Below are positions 27,797 to 36,328 of a DNA stretch of 64,000 nt, piece after piece. The notes beneath the pieces are model-generated. The model made no database searches. It was not told the origin of the DNA and worked only from the letters and a program-made list of their open reading frames with translations. The position numbers and the translations under genes are program-made. This stretch comes from Paraflavitalea devenefica (GTDB lineage Bacteria > Bacteroidota > Bacteroidia > Chitinophagales > Chitinophagaceae), in the NCBI RefSeq assembly GCF_011759375.1, contig NZ_JAARML010000001.1:62001-126000 (forward strand), written 5' to 3'. The stretch's first letter is position 1, and each line of letters starts with the position of its first letter.

Positions 27797-27828
27797 GCCG
27801 AAAACCTGGGAATATATACAACGAGGTA

Positions 27829-28575
27829 TTATTGCCTGATATATCCAAGCATCAGGTAACCCGATTGCAGTTGCTTATTGAGCAGGTACTGAACGATCAT
27901 CCCCTTCCCAATCGTTTTAAAAAACAGACCGGCAATCTTCATTTTCAGGTTACTGTTTTTCGGATCACTTAATGACCTGGCAAAATCGTATTCGGTGATC
28001 TTTTTAACGTAACCGGTGAAGACTTTAACCGCCAGTTCCTTCTTACTGCTATACCCCAGTTTAGCAAATGTGGCTTGCCAGTCTTCTTCCTTTCGTGCAT
28101 ATTTCCGTAATTCATCCTCCCTGGTCACCGAATTAAGCGTTGTCATTAAAAACGCGCCACCCGGTTTTAATATCCTGTTTATTTCCTGTAAAGCGTGTTC
28201 CTGGTTTTCGACATACTCCAGCGTACCCATACAAACAATAATATCGAAAAAGGAATCCGGGAAGGGTATTCTATCAGTATTCAAATCACATACCTGTAAA
28301 AATGGCGTCAGTCCTGGCGGACAACTTTTAATAGCGTATTCACTGATATCGGTTCCATAGGCATCATATCCGTTCTGCCTGAGTACATCCACCAAAAAAC
28401 CTTTGGCGCAACCCAGGTCCAAAATCTTCTTACCGGGAAATCTCTTTTGTATTTCAGTCACCATTGATATAAAGGCCGGGTAAAATCGCTCTGCTTCATA
28501 GGAACTGTACTCACCCACTTTATGCTCACCCGAATCGAAATAGTTATTAGAAAATTCTTTCCTGTGTTCGGCCAT
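27829..28575 (-). CDS. class I SAM-dependent methyltransferase
   Basis: A 248-aa protein with a class I methyltransferase core: motif I DLGCAKG at 53-59, an acidic residue after the second strand in GTDISEYAIKS, and motif IV-like FDIIVCMGTLEYVENQEHAL. The RILKPGGAFLMTTLNS block is typical of Methyltransf_11/UbiE-like enzymes. The C-terminal ~60 residues are less conserved, with a hydrophobic segment. Substrate unknown. On the minus strand upstream, TTACTTTG is a near match to the -7 consensus. It stands alone between an intrinsic terminator and a convergent gene. Confidence 0.85.
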   Translation of the reverse strand: MAEHRKEFSNNYFDSGEHKVGEYSSYEAERFYPAFISMVTEIQKRFPGKKILDLGCAKGFLVDVLRQNGYDAYGTDISEYAIKSCPPGLTPFLQVCDLNTDRIPFPDSFFDIIVCMGTLEYVENQEHALQEINRILKPGGAFLMTTLNSVTREDELRKYARKEEDWQATFAKLGYSSKKELAVKVFTGYVKKITEYDFARSLSDPKNSNLKMKIAGLFFKTIGKGMIVQYLLNKQLQSGYLMLGYIRQ

Positions 28576-28708
28576 TTTCTATTATTCGTTTGTGGCACAA
28601 AGTAACCGTTACCATTTTCACTTATATTTACCGCACGACACATAATTAAATGTTTAATGATTAACGTATAAGTATAAACTACTAATTGAAATATTCCGAT
28701 ATACAACA

Positions 28709-28733
28709 AGCCCCGCAAACGAATTGCGGGGCT
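28709..28733 (-). terminator. intrinsic terminator after the outer-membrane protein gene
   Basis: A perfect 10-bp stem (AGCCCCGCAA / TTGCGGGGCT) with a 5-nt loop. It lies 36 bases beyond the minus-strand stop codon of the beta-barrel gene. The T-tract on that strand is poor (TTGTTGTA), so it may act partly as an mRNA 3'-end stabiliser; the plus-strand side reads TTTCT. Confidence 0.7.
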
Positions 28734-28769
28734 TTCTCATCAAACTTTCAGCACTTATTATTTATATTA

Positions 28770-29390
28770 CTATTGTAAAGGGAACTTTACACCAATACCT
28801 GCCCCCCAGTTACTCATTCCATCCAGGGCGCCGTATGTAACCGGCATGTAGTTGTAATCGGCCCGCAGGGTAATACCGGCAGGTCCTTCTTTACGGAAAG
28901 GAATGAACACACCGGCTTCGGGCCTTGCTGCAAATCCAAACTTATTCTTACTGTCGGAAAACTCACCCACATATTGACGGTACAGGATCAGGTTACCACC
29001 CACTCCTACACCTACATAAGGCTGCACAGCCGCGTGCGGTATGAAGTTATACTGTACCTGGGCCAGCAATGGAACAGCCTGTACAGAATTGGAAACTACA
29101 GCAGAAATATCACTGCCATCATCCAGCTTATATACCTGGCGCGGATATTTCTGGTAGAAATCCTGGAAGCCTGTTCCAAAACCTACCGATAACTTATCAT
29201 TGAGGCCGTATAACAAGCTGGCAGTCCAGCTACGGTAAGAGGTTTTATTGACAAAGTCTTTAAAATCACCTGTGGGGGTATTGATAGAGTAATTGAGGTT
29301 GAGGCTCAGCCGTCCCTCCTGTGCCTGCGCCATGCCTGCAATAAAAAGGCCGGCCACCAGCACTGCTATTATTTTATAGGAAGTTTTCAT
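28770..29390 (-). CDS. outer-membrane beta-barrel protein
   Basis: A 206-aa secreted protein with a clear signal peptide (MKTSYKIIAVLVAGLFIAGM, cleavage after AQA near residue 23). The rest alternates hydrophobic and polar residues with aromatic-capped strands (YRSWTASLLYGLNDKLSVGF; QVQYNFIPHAAVQPYVGVGV) and ends in a strand, as in small eight-stranded OmpW/OmpA-like porin-family barrels. No specific function can be assigned. It follows the DUF4136 lipoprotein gene after 27 bases, and both probably form one transcript ending in the terminator at 28709. Confidence 0.83.
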   Translation of the reverse strand: MKTSYKIIAVLVAGLFIAGMAQAQEGRLSLNLNYSINTPTGDFKDFVNKTSYRSWTASLLYGLNDKLSVGFGTGFQDFYQKYPRQVYKLDDGSDISAVVSNSVQAVPLLAQVQYNFIPHAAVQPYVGVGVGGNLILYRQYVGEFSDSKNKFGFAARPEAGVFIPFRKEGPAGITLRADYNYMPVTYGALDGMSNWGAGIGVKFPLQ

Positions 29391-29417
29391 TGTTGTAATC
29401 TTTAATTGTCCTGTAAA

Positions 29418-30053
29418 TTATTGGGCAGCTTTAAAGTAAGCAGACTGATCAAACAGGTTCTTGATATGATTGGTCACATTGGAAGTGCGGAACACACCGG
29501 AACCACGCGCCAATCCCATCCATACCCCATTGATCTTTTTGTCGGCGCCTGCATCTTTCAGGTCGAGCGCATCAATAGATAAGGCGCCTTCCCTGATCTC
29601 ATAGGCCCCATAGTAAGTGGGAAACCCATAACCGTAGCCGGGATAACCCCAGTAGAAAGGATCCCAGTAACCATAATAGCTACCCCAGTAATCGGTATAA
29701 CTTACAATGCCGGTATAGGTATTATAGATCCGGCTTACGTTAATACCAAGGTCAGGATTCGCGTCTTTGGCCACCAGTGTATACCCTTGTTGCTGTAACC
29801 TGCTCTTCAGGGCATCAATAACAGCCAGGTCATAGTCCGTGACGGCTTTCTCCACTAACCTGTTATTATTGATAACAGATACCGAGTCAACGATGCTGAA
29901 TGTTCTATACGAGCTGAAAACGGCTGCACTATCGTGGTTGGTAATATAAATGCGGCTTTCATCTTCTGTGAGGTTATTGAGCGGCTCTTTGGTACAGCTT
30001 CCAAACAGCCCGATCACTGTTGCCGCGCTAATCGTTAAGAATATGTTTTTCAT
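29418..30053 (-). CDS. DUF4136 domain lipoprotein
   Basis: A 211-aa lipoprotein: the N-terminus MKNIFLTISAATVIGLFGSC ends in a lipobox with the acceptor Cys at 20. The mature part contains a DUF4136-like domain (YRTFSIVD early; KSRLQQQGYTLVAKDANPDL; then the Tyr/Gly-rich DYWGSYYGYWDPFYWGYPGY; ALSIDALDL; VWMGLARGSG), often found in Bacteroidota envelope proteins of unknown function. Upstream, TTTACG and CGTAAA form a spaced inverted repeat (30064-30084) that might be an operator. First gene of a two-gene unit with the beta-barrel gene. Confidence 0.85.
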   Translation of the reverse strand: MKNIFLTISAATVIGLFGSCTKEPLNNLTEDESRIYITNHDSAAVFSSYRTFSIVDSVSVINNNRLVEKAVTDYDLAVIDALKSRLQQQGYTLVAKDANPDLGINVSRIYNTYTGIVSYTDYWGSYYGYWDPFYWGYPGYGYGFPTYYGAYEIREGALSIDALDLKDAGADKKINGVWMGLARGSGVFRTSNVTNHIKNLFDQSAYFKAAQ

Positions 30054-30154
30054 TGCATTATTATTTACGCCAATTAGACGTAAAAACAGGTGCCAGGGTT
30101 TAGTGTGGAAGCGGGCTTAACAGGGCTATAACAGTATTAAAAGGAGATTAAATT

Positions 30155-30203
30155 GTGAGTTGTGAACAGTGAGTTGTGAACACAAACGCCACTCACCACT
30201 CAC
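30155..30203. repeat. heptamer repeats, four direct plus two inverted
   Basis: GTGAGTT GTGAACA GTGAGTT GTGAACA (30155-30182, a perfect duplication of 14 bp) is followed by a 7-bp spacer and two inverted heptamers CACTCAC CACTCAC (30190-30203). The inverted pair contains the stop codon of the MFS gene. Direct and inverted units can pair into a hairpin downstream of that gene. Confidence 0.85.
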
Positions 30204-31336
30204 GATTTCACTTTCCGGCATAACCACAAAATAATGATGCCAAGCAATGATAAAAGCATTAAGGCAAAACGTAATCCTGTTTGATGGGCAATAAAACCGA
30301 TCACAGGCGGCCCCACCAGGAAACCGGAGAAACCTACTGTACTCACCGCCGCAAGGGCAGCGCTGGTGCTCATGGTAGTGGTTTTGGCGCTAAGGCTATA
30401 TACTATAGGTATTACGGTAGCCACCCCAAAACCAATGAGCCCCAAACCTATTATAACCATTACCGGATGCGCCAGCGAAGTAGCTATTATCAATCCTGCT
30501 GTGATCAATATACCATCCAGCATAAGCGCTCCTTTATAACTCAGCCTGCCAATCACTGCATCACCTATCAACCGTCCCAATGCCATCATACAGGCAAACA
30601 CCATATAACCGGTAGTACTCACGCGCTGAAGATCATTCAATACCTGCTTATAGTACAGCGAGCTCCAGTCGGCCATAGCGCCTTCACAAATAGCACAGCA
30701 AAAACAAATGGCGCCCAATAACCAAAGGGTCTTATCGGGCAAAGCAAAGATCTTTTGTTCACCTTCCGGTTTAGCTTTCCGGATGAGGTAGAAAACCATG
30801 ATGCAGGAGAGCAGCGCTACAATACCAGCTACCGTCAGGAAATGTTGCATTGTAGTAGCTCCAATCTTCATTGTGTACCCTCCAAAGGCCGCGGCTGTCA
30901 TAGCGCCGATACTCCACACACCATGAAAAGAAGAAAGCAGGGACTTATTATACATCTCCTCCTGCACCAGCAAGGCCTGTGTATTCATGGCAATGTTGAG
31001 TGTATTGCCACAAAAACCAAACAGGAATAAAGCGGTGGATAGCAGGAATACCGTATTGCTGTAACCAATGAACAGCAGGACGAGCGCATAGCTGATGGCA
31101 GAAGTAAAGTTCATGATCCTGCTGCCTGCTACCGACACGACCCAGCCGGCAAAAGGCAATGCCACCAATGCCCCCAGGGGCAACATGAATAATACAGCGC
31201 CCAGCTCGGCCTCATTCAGGTGAAATTGTTCTTTGATGGCAGGAATACGCGAGGCCCAGGTAGCAAATACAAACCCGCATATAAAAAAGAAGCAGGAAGC
31301 AGCAATGCGGTGTATAAGGGGCTTGTGACTGGTCAT
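30200..31336 (-). CDS. MFS transporter (fucose permease / YbjJ-like)
   Basis: A 378-aa permease with about 12 transmembrane segments, no large loops and a short N-terminal tail. The first helix ends in the segment FATWASRIPAIKEQFHLNEAELGAVLF, typical of the YbjJ-like branch of the major facilitator superfamily. Repeat symmetry is visible (a basic loop around residue 190 between the two six-helix halves). The transported compound cannot be inferred; neighbours give no hint. Its promoter lies only 7 bases before the ATG, so the mRNA is nearly leaderless, and its stop codon lies in a heptamer repeat. Confidence 0.88.
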   Translation of the reverse strand: MTSHKPLIHRIAASCFFFICGFVFATWASRIPAIKEQFHLNEAELGAVLFMLPLGALVALPFAGWVVSVAGSRIMNFTSAISYALVLLFIGYSNTVFLLSTALFLFGFCGNTLNIAMNTQALLVQEEMYNKSLLSSFHGVWSIGAMTAAAFGGYTMKIGATTMQHFLTVAGIVALLSCIMVFYLIRKAKPEGEQKIFALPDKTLWLLGAICFCCAICEGAMADWSSLYYKQVLNDLQRVSTTGYMVFACMMALGRLIGDAVIGRLSYKGALMLDGILITAGLIIATSLAHPVMVIIGLGLIGFGVATVIPIVYSLSAKTTTMSTSAALAAVSTVGFSGFLVGPPVIGFIAHQTGLRFALMLLSLLGIIILWLCRKVKS

Positions 31337-31343
31337 GTTGGCG

Positions 31344-31380
31344 CAAAGATAGCCGGACTATTTTTGCTGTAGATCAAAAA
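31344..31380 (-). promoter_or_regulatory. promoter of the MFS transporter gene
   Basis: On the minus strand TTTTTG (31375-31380) and, 23 bases downstream, TATCTTTG (31344-31351), a perfect TAnnTTTG. The -7 element ends 7 bases before the ATG, which puts the transcription start at or next to the start codon. Confidence 0.7.
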
Positions 31381-31568
31381 GCAACTGGCCGGCCTTTCCG
31401 GGATGTTATTTTCCGGACAAGAAATCTACCAGCCAAACAATGTGAAATCTACTATGGGCCTGCAAAACCACTCGATTTTGCGTGTTTGTGCAGCTCAGGC
31501 GTGCCAAAACTGCTGAGTGGTACAGTAATTGCGGATTTTTCACCCAGTACCATGATCCGTATCGGGCA

Positions 31569-31592
31569 CCATGTAATGCTTGCATTACATGG
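31569..31592. repeat. 24-bp perfect palindrome upstream of the T9SS esterase gene
   Basis: CCATGTAATGC and GCATTACATGG are perfect 11-bp complements around a TT centre. It lies 39 bases before the esterase start codon and has no T-run after it. It could bind a dimeric regulator or form a 5'-UTR hairpin. Confidence 0.8.
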
Positions 31593-31631
31593 CAGAGCAA
31601 AGCCCATGTTCATTACCTAAATCGAGCATCT

Positions 31632-33545
31632 ATGAAAACCACTCTACTCGTGGCAGGCATCCTCATGTCTGCACTTGCTTCAGGCCAGCAAGTAGCCAAA
31701 AGCCTGACGGCATCCAATGGTGTGTATATCGGGTTCTACCAGTATACGCCCACAGATTACAACCCCAGCGGGGAAAAGTACCCCCTCATTATTTTCCTGC
31801 ATGGTATGGGCGAACGTGGCAATGGCACCACCGAATTAACAAGGGTCACCGCCAACGGCATTCCCAAATACATTAAAGCAGGCCACAAAATGCGTTTCTT
31901 CTGGAATGGCAAATGGCAAACATTCCTGGTATTATCACCCCAGTTAAGTTCGAGCTATGGCTGGTGGGAGAATTTTTATACAGAAGAAATGATCAAGTAT
32001 GCAAAAGCTAACCTGAATGTGGATACCAACCGTATTGCACTGGCAGGACTTAGTCTTGGCGGCGGCGGTGTATGGTACTATCCCGGTGAATCGGTGGCAA
32101 AGGCCAAACAATTAAGTGCTGTAGCACCTTGCTGCCCTACCTGCCAAAGCCTTAGCTTCTGTAACCTCGCTGCAGCTAACTTACCGGTATGGGCTTTCCA
32201 TGCGCAAAATGATCCTACCACACAGGCAAGCTGTACCAGCACCATTGTAAGTTATATTAATAACAACTGCAGTGCCCCGGTGAAAGGGTATATGACCCTC
32301 TGGCCCACTGGCGGCCATGGCGTATGGGACCGTGCTTTTGATACGGTGTATAATTGGCAAAACCCCAACGTATATGAATGGATGCTGGGACAGGATAAAA
32401 GTAAACCGGTGAATGTTCGTCCCGTAGCCAATGCCGGCTCCAACTTTACGATCTCCACGTCCAGTGGTATAGCATACCTGAGCGGCGCCAAATCTACCGA
32501 TGCCGATGGCACTATTCAGCGATATGTATGGAAACAAACTTCCGGCCCTGTTAACAGCAGCATTGTTACACCGGTATCTACTGATGGCTTAACGCGTATC
32601 AACGGTCTTACGACAGCAGGCACTTATGTTTTTGAATTAACAGTGGCCGATGACCGGGCTGATTTTACCAAAACGACAATTACTGTAACTGTTGTAAACG
32701 GAGCCGTCACCAATGTGCCACCGGTTACAGAGGCAGGTATCAATATCAATACAGCCGTGTCCTCCACCACCCTGCATGGCAGTGATTCCTATGATCCGGA
32801 TGGCGCCGTGCTTACCTACAAATGGACCAAGGTTGCCGGCCCTGCTGTATATGCCCTTTCCAATGATGCAGTAGCCAATCCCGACCTCAGCAACCTGCTG
32901 GTAGGCACTTACCAGTTCAGGCTGGAAACAACGGATGCACAAGGCGCCAAAACACAGGATCTTGTGTCGGTGACTTCTTCTGCTTCCATGCTGCCCACTA
33001 AACTCCTGTACTTTAAAGCGAATACCAATACAGGCATCACCCAGCTTTCATGGTCTACCGCTATGGAAGAAGGCAATGATCATTTTGACGTAGAGAGCAG
33101 TGCAGATGGAAAAGGATTTACCACGATCGGATCCGTACAGGGAGCAGGCAGCACGATGCAACAGAAGTCCTATACCTTCACTGATCCGCAGGTACACAGT
33201 GGCACCTGGTATTACCGGTTAAAGCTGGTAAATGCCAATGGCCAAACCATTATGTATTCATCTATTCTACCGGTGAAGAGCGGCCAGGCGCCCGCAAGAC
33301 TGGAATATTTTCCCAACCCCGTAGCCGAAAATGTTACAGTACAGTTGGCCGATGAACGGAAAGGAACACTGCAGGTGCGCCTCCTGAGCATGGATGGTAA
33401 ACTGGTGAAGCAACGGCAGTGGATGAAGAAGGAAGAAAGTATTACCGTAGTGATGGAAATGGCTCAACTGGTGCCCGGCATTTACCTGATGGAGATTACG
33501 GTAGGCGACCAGTTAAGAGAGCTCAGGAAGATTATTAAAAAATAA
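31632..33545 (+). CDS. secreted esterase/hydrolase with PKD-like domains and T9SS type A sorting domain
   Basis: A 637-aa exported protein. Signal peptide at 1-18 (MKTTLLVAGILMSALASG). An alpha/beta-hydrolase domain (about 30-260) of the polyhydroxybutyrate-depolymerase/feruloyl-esterase-like type: oxyanion segment HGMGERGNG, nucleophile elbow GLSLGG with Ser141, and probable catalytic His229 in GGHGVWD. Two PKD/REJ-like beta domains follow (GSNFTISTSSGIAYLSGAKS and TEAGININTAVSSTTLHGSD regions). The C-terminus (about 555-637; EYFPNPVAENV ... GIYLMEITVGD ... RKIIKK) is a T9SS type A sorting domain, so it should cross the outer membrane and be surface-attached or released. Substrate unknown, plausibly ester-decorated polysaccharide. 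The start at 31632 was chosen because it begins the signal peptide; the frame is open further upstream. Confidence 0.88.
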   Translation: MKTTLLVAGILMSALASGQQVAKSLTASNGVYIGFYQYTPTDYNPSGEKYPLIIFLHGMGERGNGTTELTRVTANGIPKYIKAGHKMRFFWNGKWQTFLVLSPQLSSSYGWWENFYTEEMIKYAKANLNVDTNRIALAGLSLGGGGVWYYPGESVAKAKQLSAVAPCCPTCQSLSFCNLAAANLPVWAFHAQNDPTTQASCTSTIVSYINNNCSAPVKGYMTLWPTGGHGVWDRAFDTVYNWQNPNVYEWMLGQDKSKPVNVRPVANAGSNFTISTSSGIAYLSGAKSTDADGTIQRYVWKQTSGPVNSSIVTPVSTDGLTRINGLTTAGTYVFELTVADDRADFTKTTITVTVVNGAVTNVPPVTEAGININTAVSSTTLHGSDSYDPDGAVLTYKWTKVAGPAVYALSNDAVANPDLSNLLVGTYQFRLETTDAQGAKTQDLVSVTSSASMLPTKLLYFKANTNTGITQLSWSTAMEEGNDHFDVESSADGKGFTTIGSVQGAGSTMQQKSYTFTDPQVHSGTWYYRLKLVNANGQTIMYSSILPVKSGQAPARLEYFPNPVAENVTVQLADERKGTLQVRLLSMDGKLVKQRQWMKKEESITVVMEMAQLVPGIYLMEITVGDQLRELRKIIKK

Positions 33546-33586
33546 AGAAGCTGTTGGATAAAAGCACACCATGAATGATGATCGCT

Positions 33587-33617
33587 GCCGGGCCGCTTAG
33601 TGCGGCCCGGCTTTTTT
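33587..33617 (+). terminator. intrinsic terminator after the T9SS esterase gene
   Basis: A perfect 10-bp GC-rich stem (GCCGGGCCGC / GCGGCCCGGC), a 5-nt loop and six T. It ends 8 bases before the stop of the convergent membrane-protein gene and has no T-run on that strand. Confidence 0.95.
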
Positions 33618-33625
33618 ATTGGAGA

Positions 33626-34765
33626 TCAGGTTGATGATGATTGCGGTTCCGCCCGCCTGATCATCTCCAGCAACATCGGCACCAGCACCAGGATCAATGT
33701 TACGATGTAATACCTGCTTTCGCCTGCTACAGAGGTCACGAAGTGTAAACCTATCCAGGCAGGCACCAACACCACCGCCCACACACGTAGCAGCATGGAA
33801 TTGTAGCGGAAGGTGAGCAAACAAATAAATGGCAGGAAACCCAACACGCCATAGATCTCACTGTAGGTCCGCAAGGCCTGCCTGCTGAAGGCATTGATCT
33901 TTATCAGGGTCCATCCAAAAGACAGATTATAGTCTTCCTGCATCCCGGGAGGCCGGAATCCATAATACAACCGGATGGCGATAAAAATGAGCAGGAAAGC
34001 AACGACCGATACCGCAGTGATGGTCCAGGTACGCCCCGTAGGGTTGCGCAGCCACTTGATACCTGGCAGCGGTTTCCCACGGGAGGTATCAACGACCGAA
34101 GCCAGAAAGTACAGTCCGGGAATGAGCAGCGCTGTTTCCCGGTTCAATGCACCAAGAATAGTAATGGACAATATCCACCAGTCATTCCCTTTGTAAAGAA
34201 CAATGCAGGCCATCCATAAGAACAGCAACAGATCAAGATAGGTATTGAGTGCGAGATCGCTGTTGTATACGGCGTTGCCCATGGCCAGGGAAACAAGCAA
34301 CACCCCCAGCGCATTGAGCCAGTTGTTGCGGGTGAAACAGGCAAAGATGGAAAAGGTGAGCAGGTAGATCAATACGTTAATGGCAAACCTGAGTGCCGTA
34401 AAGATGATCAGGTAGATCAACGCGTCCTTATTGTTTAAGAGAGATTGGTTAATATCGGTGGTATTGGCTGCCTGTTGCGGATCGAAGTGAATGACAGAAT
34501 CCAAAGGGACCCAACGATCAATGCTGTGATCATAACCCCATTTAACGCCTTCAACAATTAAAGGGCAAAGAATACGGTATTGCCATGGATTGAAGAAGTC
34601 AGATTCGGAGGCTAAGAACCGGATATGACGGTCGTATTGCCAGGCGCCCAGGCCATGGTCATAATTTCTGTGAATCGGGTAAAGGGATGCCAGGATAAGG
34701 CTAATGATTAACACCAATTTTTTATACCAGCGCCCTTTCCAAACAGCCAAAAGGGGTTTAAACAT
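33626..34765 (-). CDS. polytopic membrane protein, GT-C-like
   Basis: A 379-aa inner-membrane protein with about nine hydrophobic segments. The first loop after helix 1 contains an acidic stretch (NYDHGLGAWQYDRHIRFLAS) followed by NPWQYRILCPLIVE, and a later loop has NRETALLIP. Early acidic loops and the NRET motif recur in unclassified Bacteroidota GT-C-fold glycosyltransferase-like proteins that use polyprenyl-phosphate sugars. The family is not securely identified, and no catalytic pair can be proven. It lies downstream of the DprE-like cluster on the same strand after a 228-base gap, so it might be the transferase that uses that pathway's product. Confidence 0.65.
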   Translation of the reverse strand: MFKPLLAVWKGRWYKKLVLIISLILASLYPIHRNYDHGLGAWQYDRHIRFLASESDFFNPWQYRILCPLIVEGVKWGYDHSIDRWVPLDSVIHFDPQQAANTTDINQSLLNNKDALIYLIIFTALRFAINVLIYLLTFSIFACFTRNNWLNALGVLLVSLAMGNAVYNSDLALNTYLDLLLFLWMACIVLYKGNDWWILSITILGALNRETALLIPGLYFLASVVDTSRGKPLPGIKWLRNPTGRTWTITAVSVVAFLLIFIAIRLYYGFRPPGMQEDYNLSFGWTLIKINAFSRQALRTYSEIYGVLGFLPFICLLTFRYNSMLLRVWAVVLVPAWIGLHFVTSVAGESRYYIVTLILVLVPMLLEMIRRAEPQSSST

Positions 34766-34993
34766 ATTTATATATTGTCAATATGCTATATCTATGGCCT
34801 TCGGAATAGAAACCTGGATAAGTTGATTGGTCGTCAAGGGGGCGGTGCGGAAGGGTATGATCCTCACTGTTAGGAGGAAGTTCAAGGTAAGGAGATTTAA
34901 CCCGATTTCCAATAACGGTCAGTCATTTTAATGAAAAACTTAGCGTGTGCATGGTTGAAATAATGCGATCGGTAGCATCGCCGCCGGCGGGAA

Positions 34994-35587
34994 TTATCTA
35001 AATGGCTGGTAAAAGGCGTGGGTAGCCAAAGCAAGCATGGGCTTATCGCCACTGGTGTCACCATAACAATAAACCTCTTTATAAGCCGAAAGATCATAGA
35101 CTTCTTTAATACGACGTACTTTTTCTTCGCCGTGGCAGTTAGTGCCTTTGATCTTGCCCGTGATCTTATGGTTGTTCACTTCCAGTTGGGTAGCCAGCAA
35201 TGGCAGGTTGAGCGTAGCACACCAGGGCTGCAACCAGTTTTCGGGTGAGGCAGATACGATCACCACCTCTGCCCCGGCCTGCTTTAGCTGGTCTATTTCT
35301 TTCAATGCTTTTTTACGTACGAGGGAGGGAATGATCTCCCGGGCGAACTGCTCACAGAAGGCATTAAAGTCATCCGCTTTCATGCCGCCAAAGAAATGCT
35401 TCAATGTTCTCTCCTTGGCAAGCTGATTGGAGATAATACCCGCTTTATACGCCACCAGGAAAGGGCTGTTCAACAGAAAGCCCAGGTAGAATTTCGGCTT
35501 TCCATGCCGGTATTTAAAGATCTCCAGCAAGGTATCTTTCGTGGTAATGGTACCATCAAAATCGAAGAAAGCAATAGGCCGGCTCAC
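34994..35587 (-). CDS. HAD-IB family phosphatase
   Basis: A 197-aa HAD hydrolase of the phosphoserine-phosphatase-like type. Motif I DFDGT at 9-13 (nucleophile Asp9, acid Asp11), motif II VSAS in VVIVSASPENW, motif III Lys in GEEKVRRIK, motif IV GDTSGD at 176-181. Its start overlaps the 3' end of the SDR gene by 4 bases, so it is translationally coupled to a DprE2-like enzyme. Inference: it may remove the 5-phosphate of polyprenyl-phosphoryl-5-phosphoribose, the job assigned to the PAP2-type Rv3807c in mycobacteria. A role in serine synthesis is less likely in this setting. Confidence 0.85.
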   Translation of the reverse strand: MSRPIAFFDFDGTITTKDTLLEIFKYRHGKPKFYLGFLLNSPFLVAYKAGIISNQLAKERTLKHFFGGMKADDFNAFCEQFAREIIPSLVRKKALKEIDQLKQAGAEVVIVSASPENWLQPWCATLNLPLLATQLEVNNHKITGKIKGTNCHGEEKVRRIKEVYDLSAYKEVYCYGDTSGDKPMLALATHAFYQPFR

Positions 35588-36315
35588 ATTTTCAGTTTTT
35601 TGAACATGAATTCGGGAATACTCTTAATGATCAGCATGATCCAGCGCCAGAACCATTTTACATACACCACATTCTTCTTTTTCGCTACAGCTTTGTATAC
35701 TGTATTGGCCACTGCTTCGGGATTTGCTGTCAATAAAGGAGGCAACGTAAGATTTTCTGTCATGCGCGTATACACAAAGCCTGGCTGCACGCTTACCACA
35801 TGTACTTTTTCATGGAACATCCGGTTGCGCAGTCCCGATAGGTAGGCCGTAAAGCCGGCTTTGGCGCTGCCATAGATATAATTGCTCTGCCGGCCACGTT
35901 CACCAGCCACAGAGCTGATACCGGCAATAACGCCTTTCTGCTGTGCTGCATAGTAATTGCTGACCACATTGAGTATGGAAACAGCACCGGTATAATTGGT
36001 ATGGATGATCTTTTCACTTTCTACCCAACTCGCCCTGGCGGTTTCATTTTCGCCCAGGTAGCCAAACACACAGATGGTGATATCGGGCTTTACCGGCAAC
36101 TGGTCAAAGAAGGCCTGGTGGGAATTAAAGTTAAGGGCATCAAATTCATGCACCGTACAGGTGGTATTGTAGCGAATAGCAATATCTGATTGCAGGGGTT
36201 GCAGCCTTTGTATATTACGCGCCGCCAGTTGTATGGCATTGCCTTCGGCCGCATATTTCTTGGCGATGGCCACCGCCATATCTGAGGCAGCTCCTAAAAT
36301 TAAAACAGTAGACAT
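35584..36315 (-). CDS. SDR oxidoreductase, DprE2-like
   Basis: A 243-aa classical short-chain dehydrogenase. The N-terminal nucleotide motif is GAASDMAVAIA (8-18), close to that of DprE2 and unlike the usual TGxxxGxG. Catalytic residues Ser134/135 and Tyr148-xxx-Lys152 are present in GISSVAGERG and NYIYGSAKAG. In mycobacteria DprE2 reduces the 2-keto intermediate made by DprE1 to decaprenyl-phosphoryl-arabinose. Placement directly after the DprE1-like gene (13-base gap) and before the phosphatase gene (4-base overlap) supports the same role here with a polyprenyl-phosphate pentose. Confidence 0.87.
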   Translation of the reverse strand: MSTVLILGAASDMAVAIAKKYAAEGNAIQLAARNIQRLQPLQSDIAIRYNTTCTVHEFDALNFNSHQAFFDQLPVKPDITICVFGYLGENETARASWVESEKIIHTNYTGAVSILNVVSNYYAAQQKGVIAGISSVAGERGRQSNYIYGSAKAGFTAYLSGLRNRMFHEKVHVVSVQPGFVYTRMTENLTLPPLLTANPEAVANTVYKAVAKKKNVVYVKWFWRWIMLIIKSIPEFMFKKLKM

Positions 36316-36328
36316 AAGATATCCTTCA

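Noticed and set aside
31482..31631. Upstream extension of the T9SS esterase frame
   Set aside because: It runs through the 24-bp palindrome and has no start-like composition; the signal peptide begins exactly at 31632.
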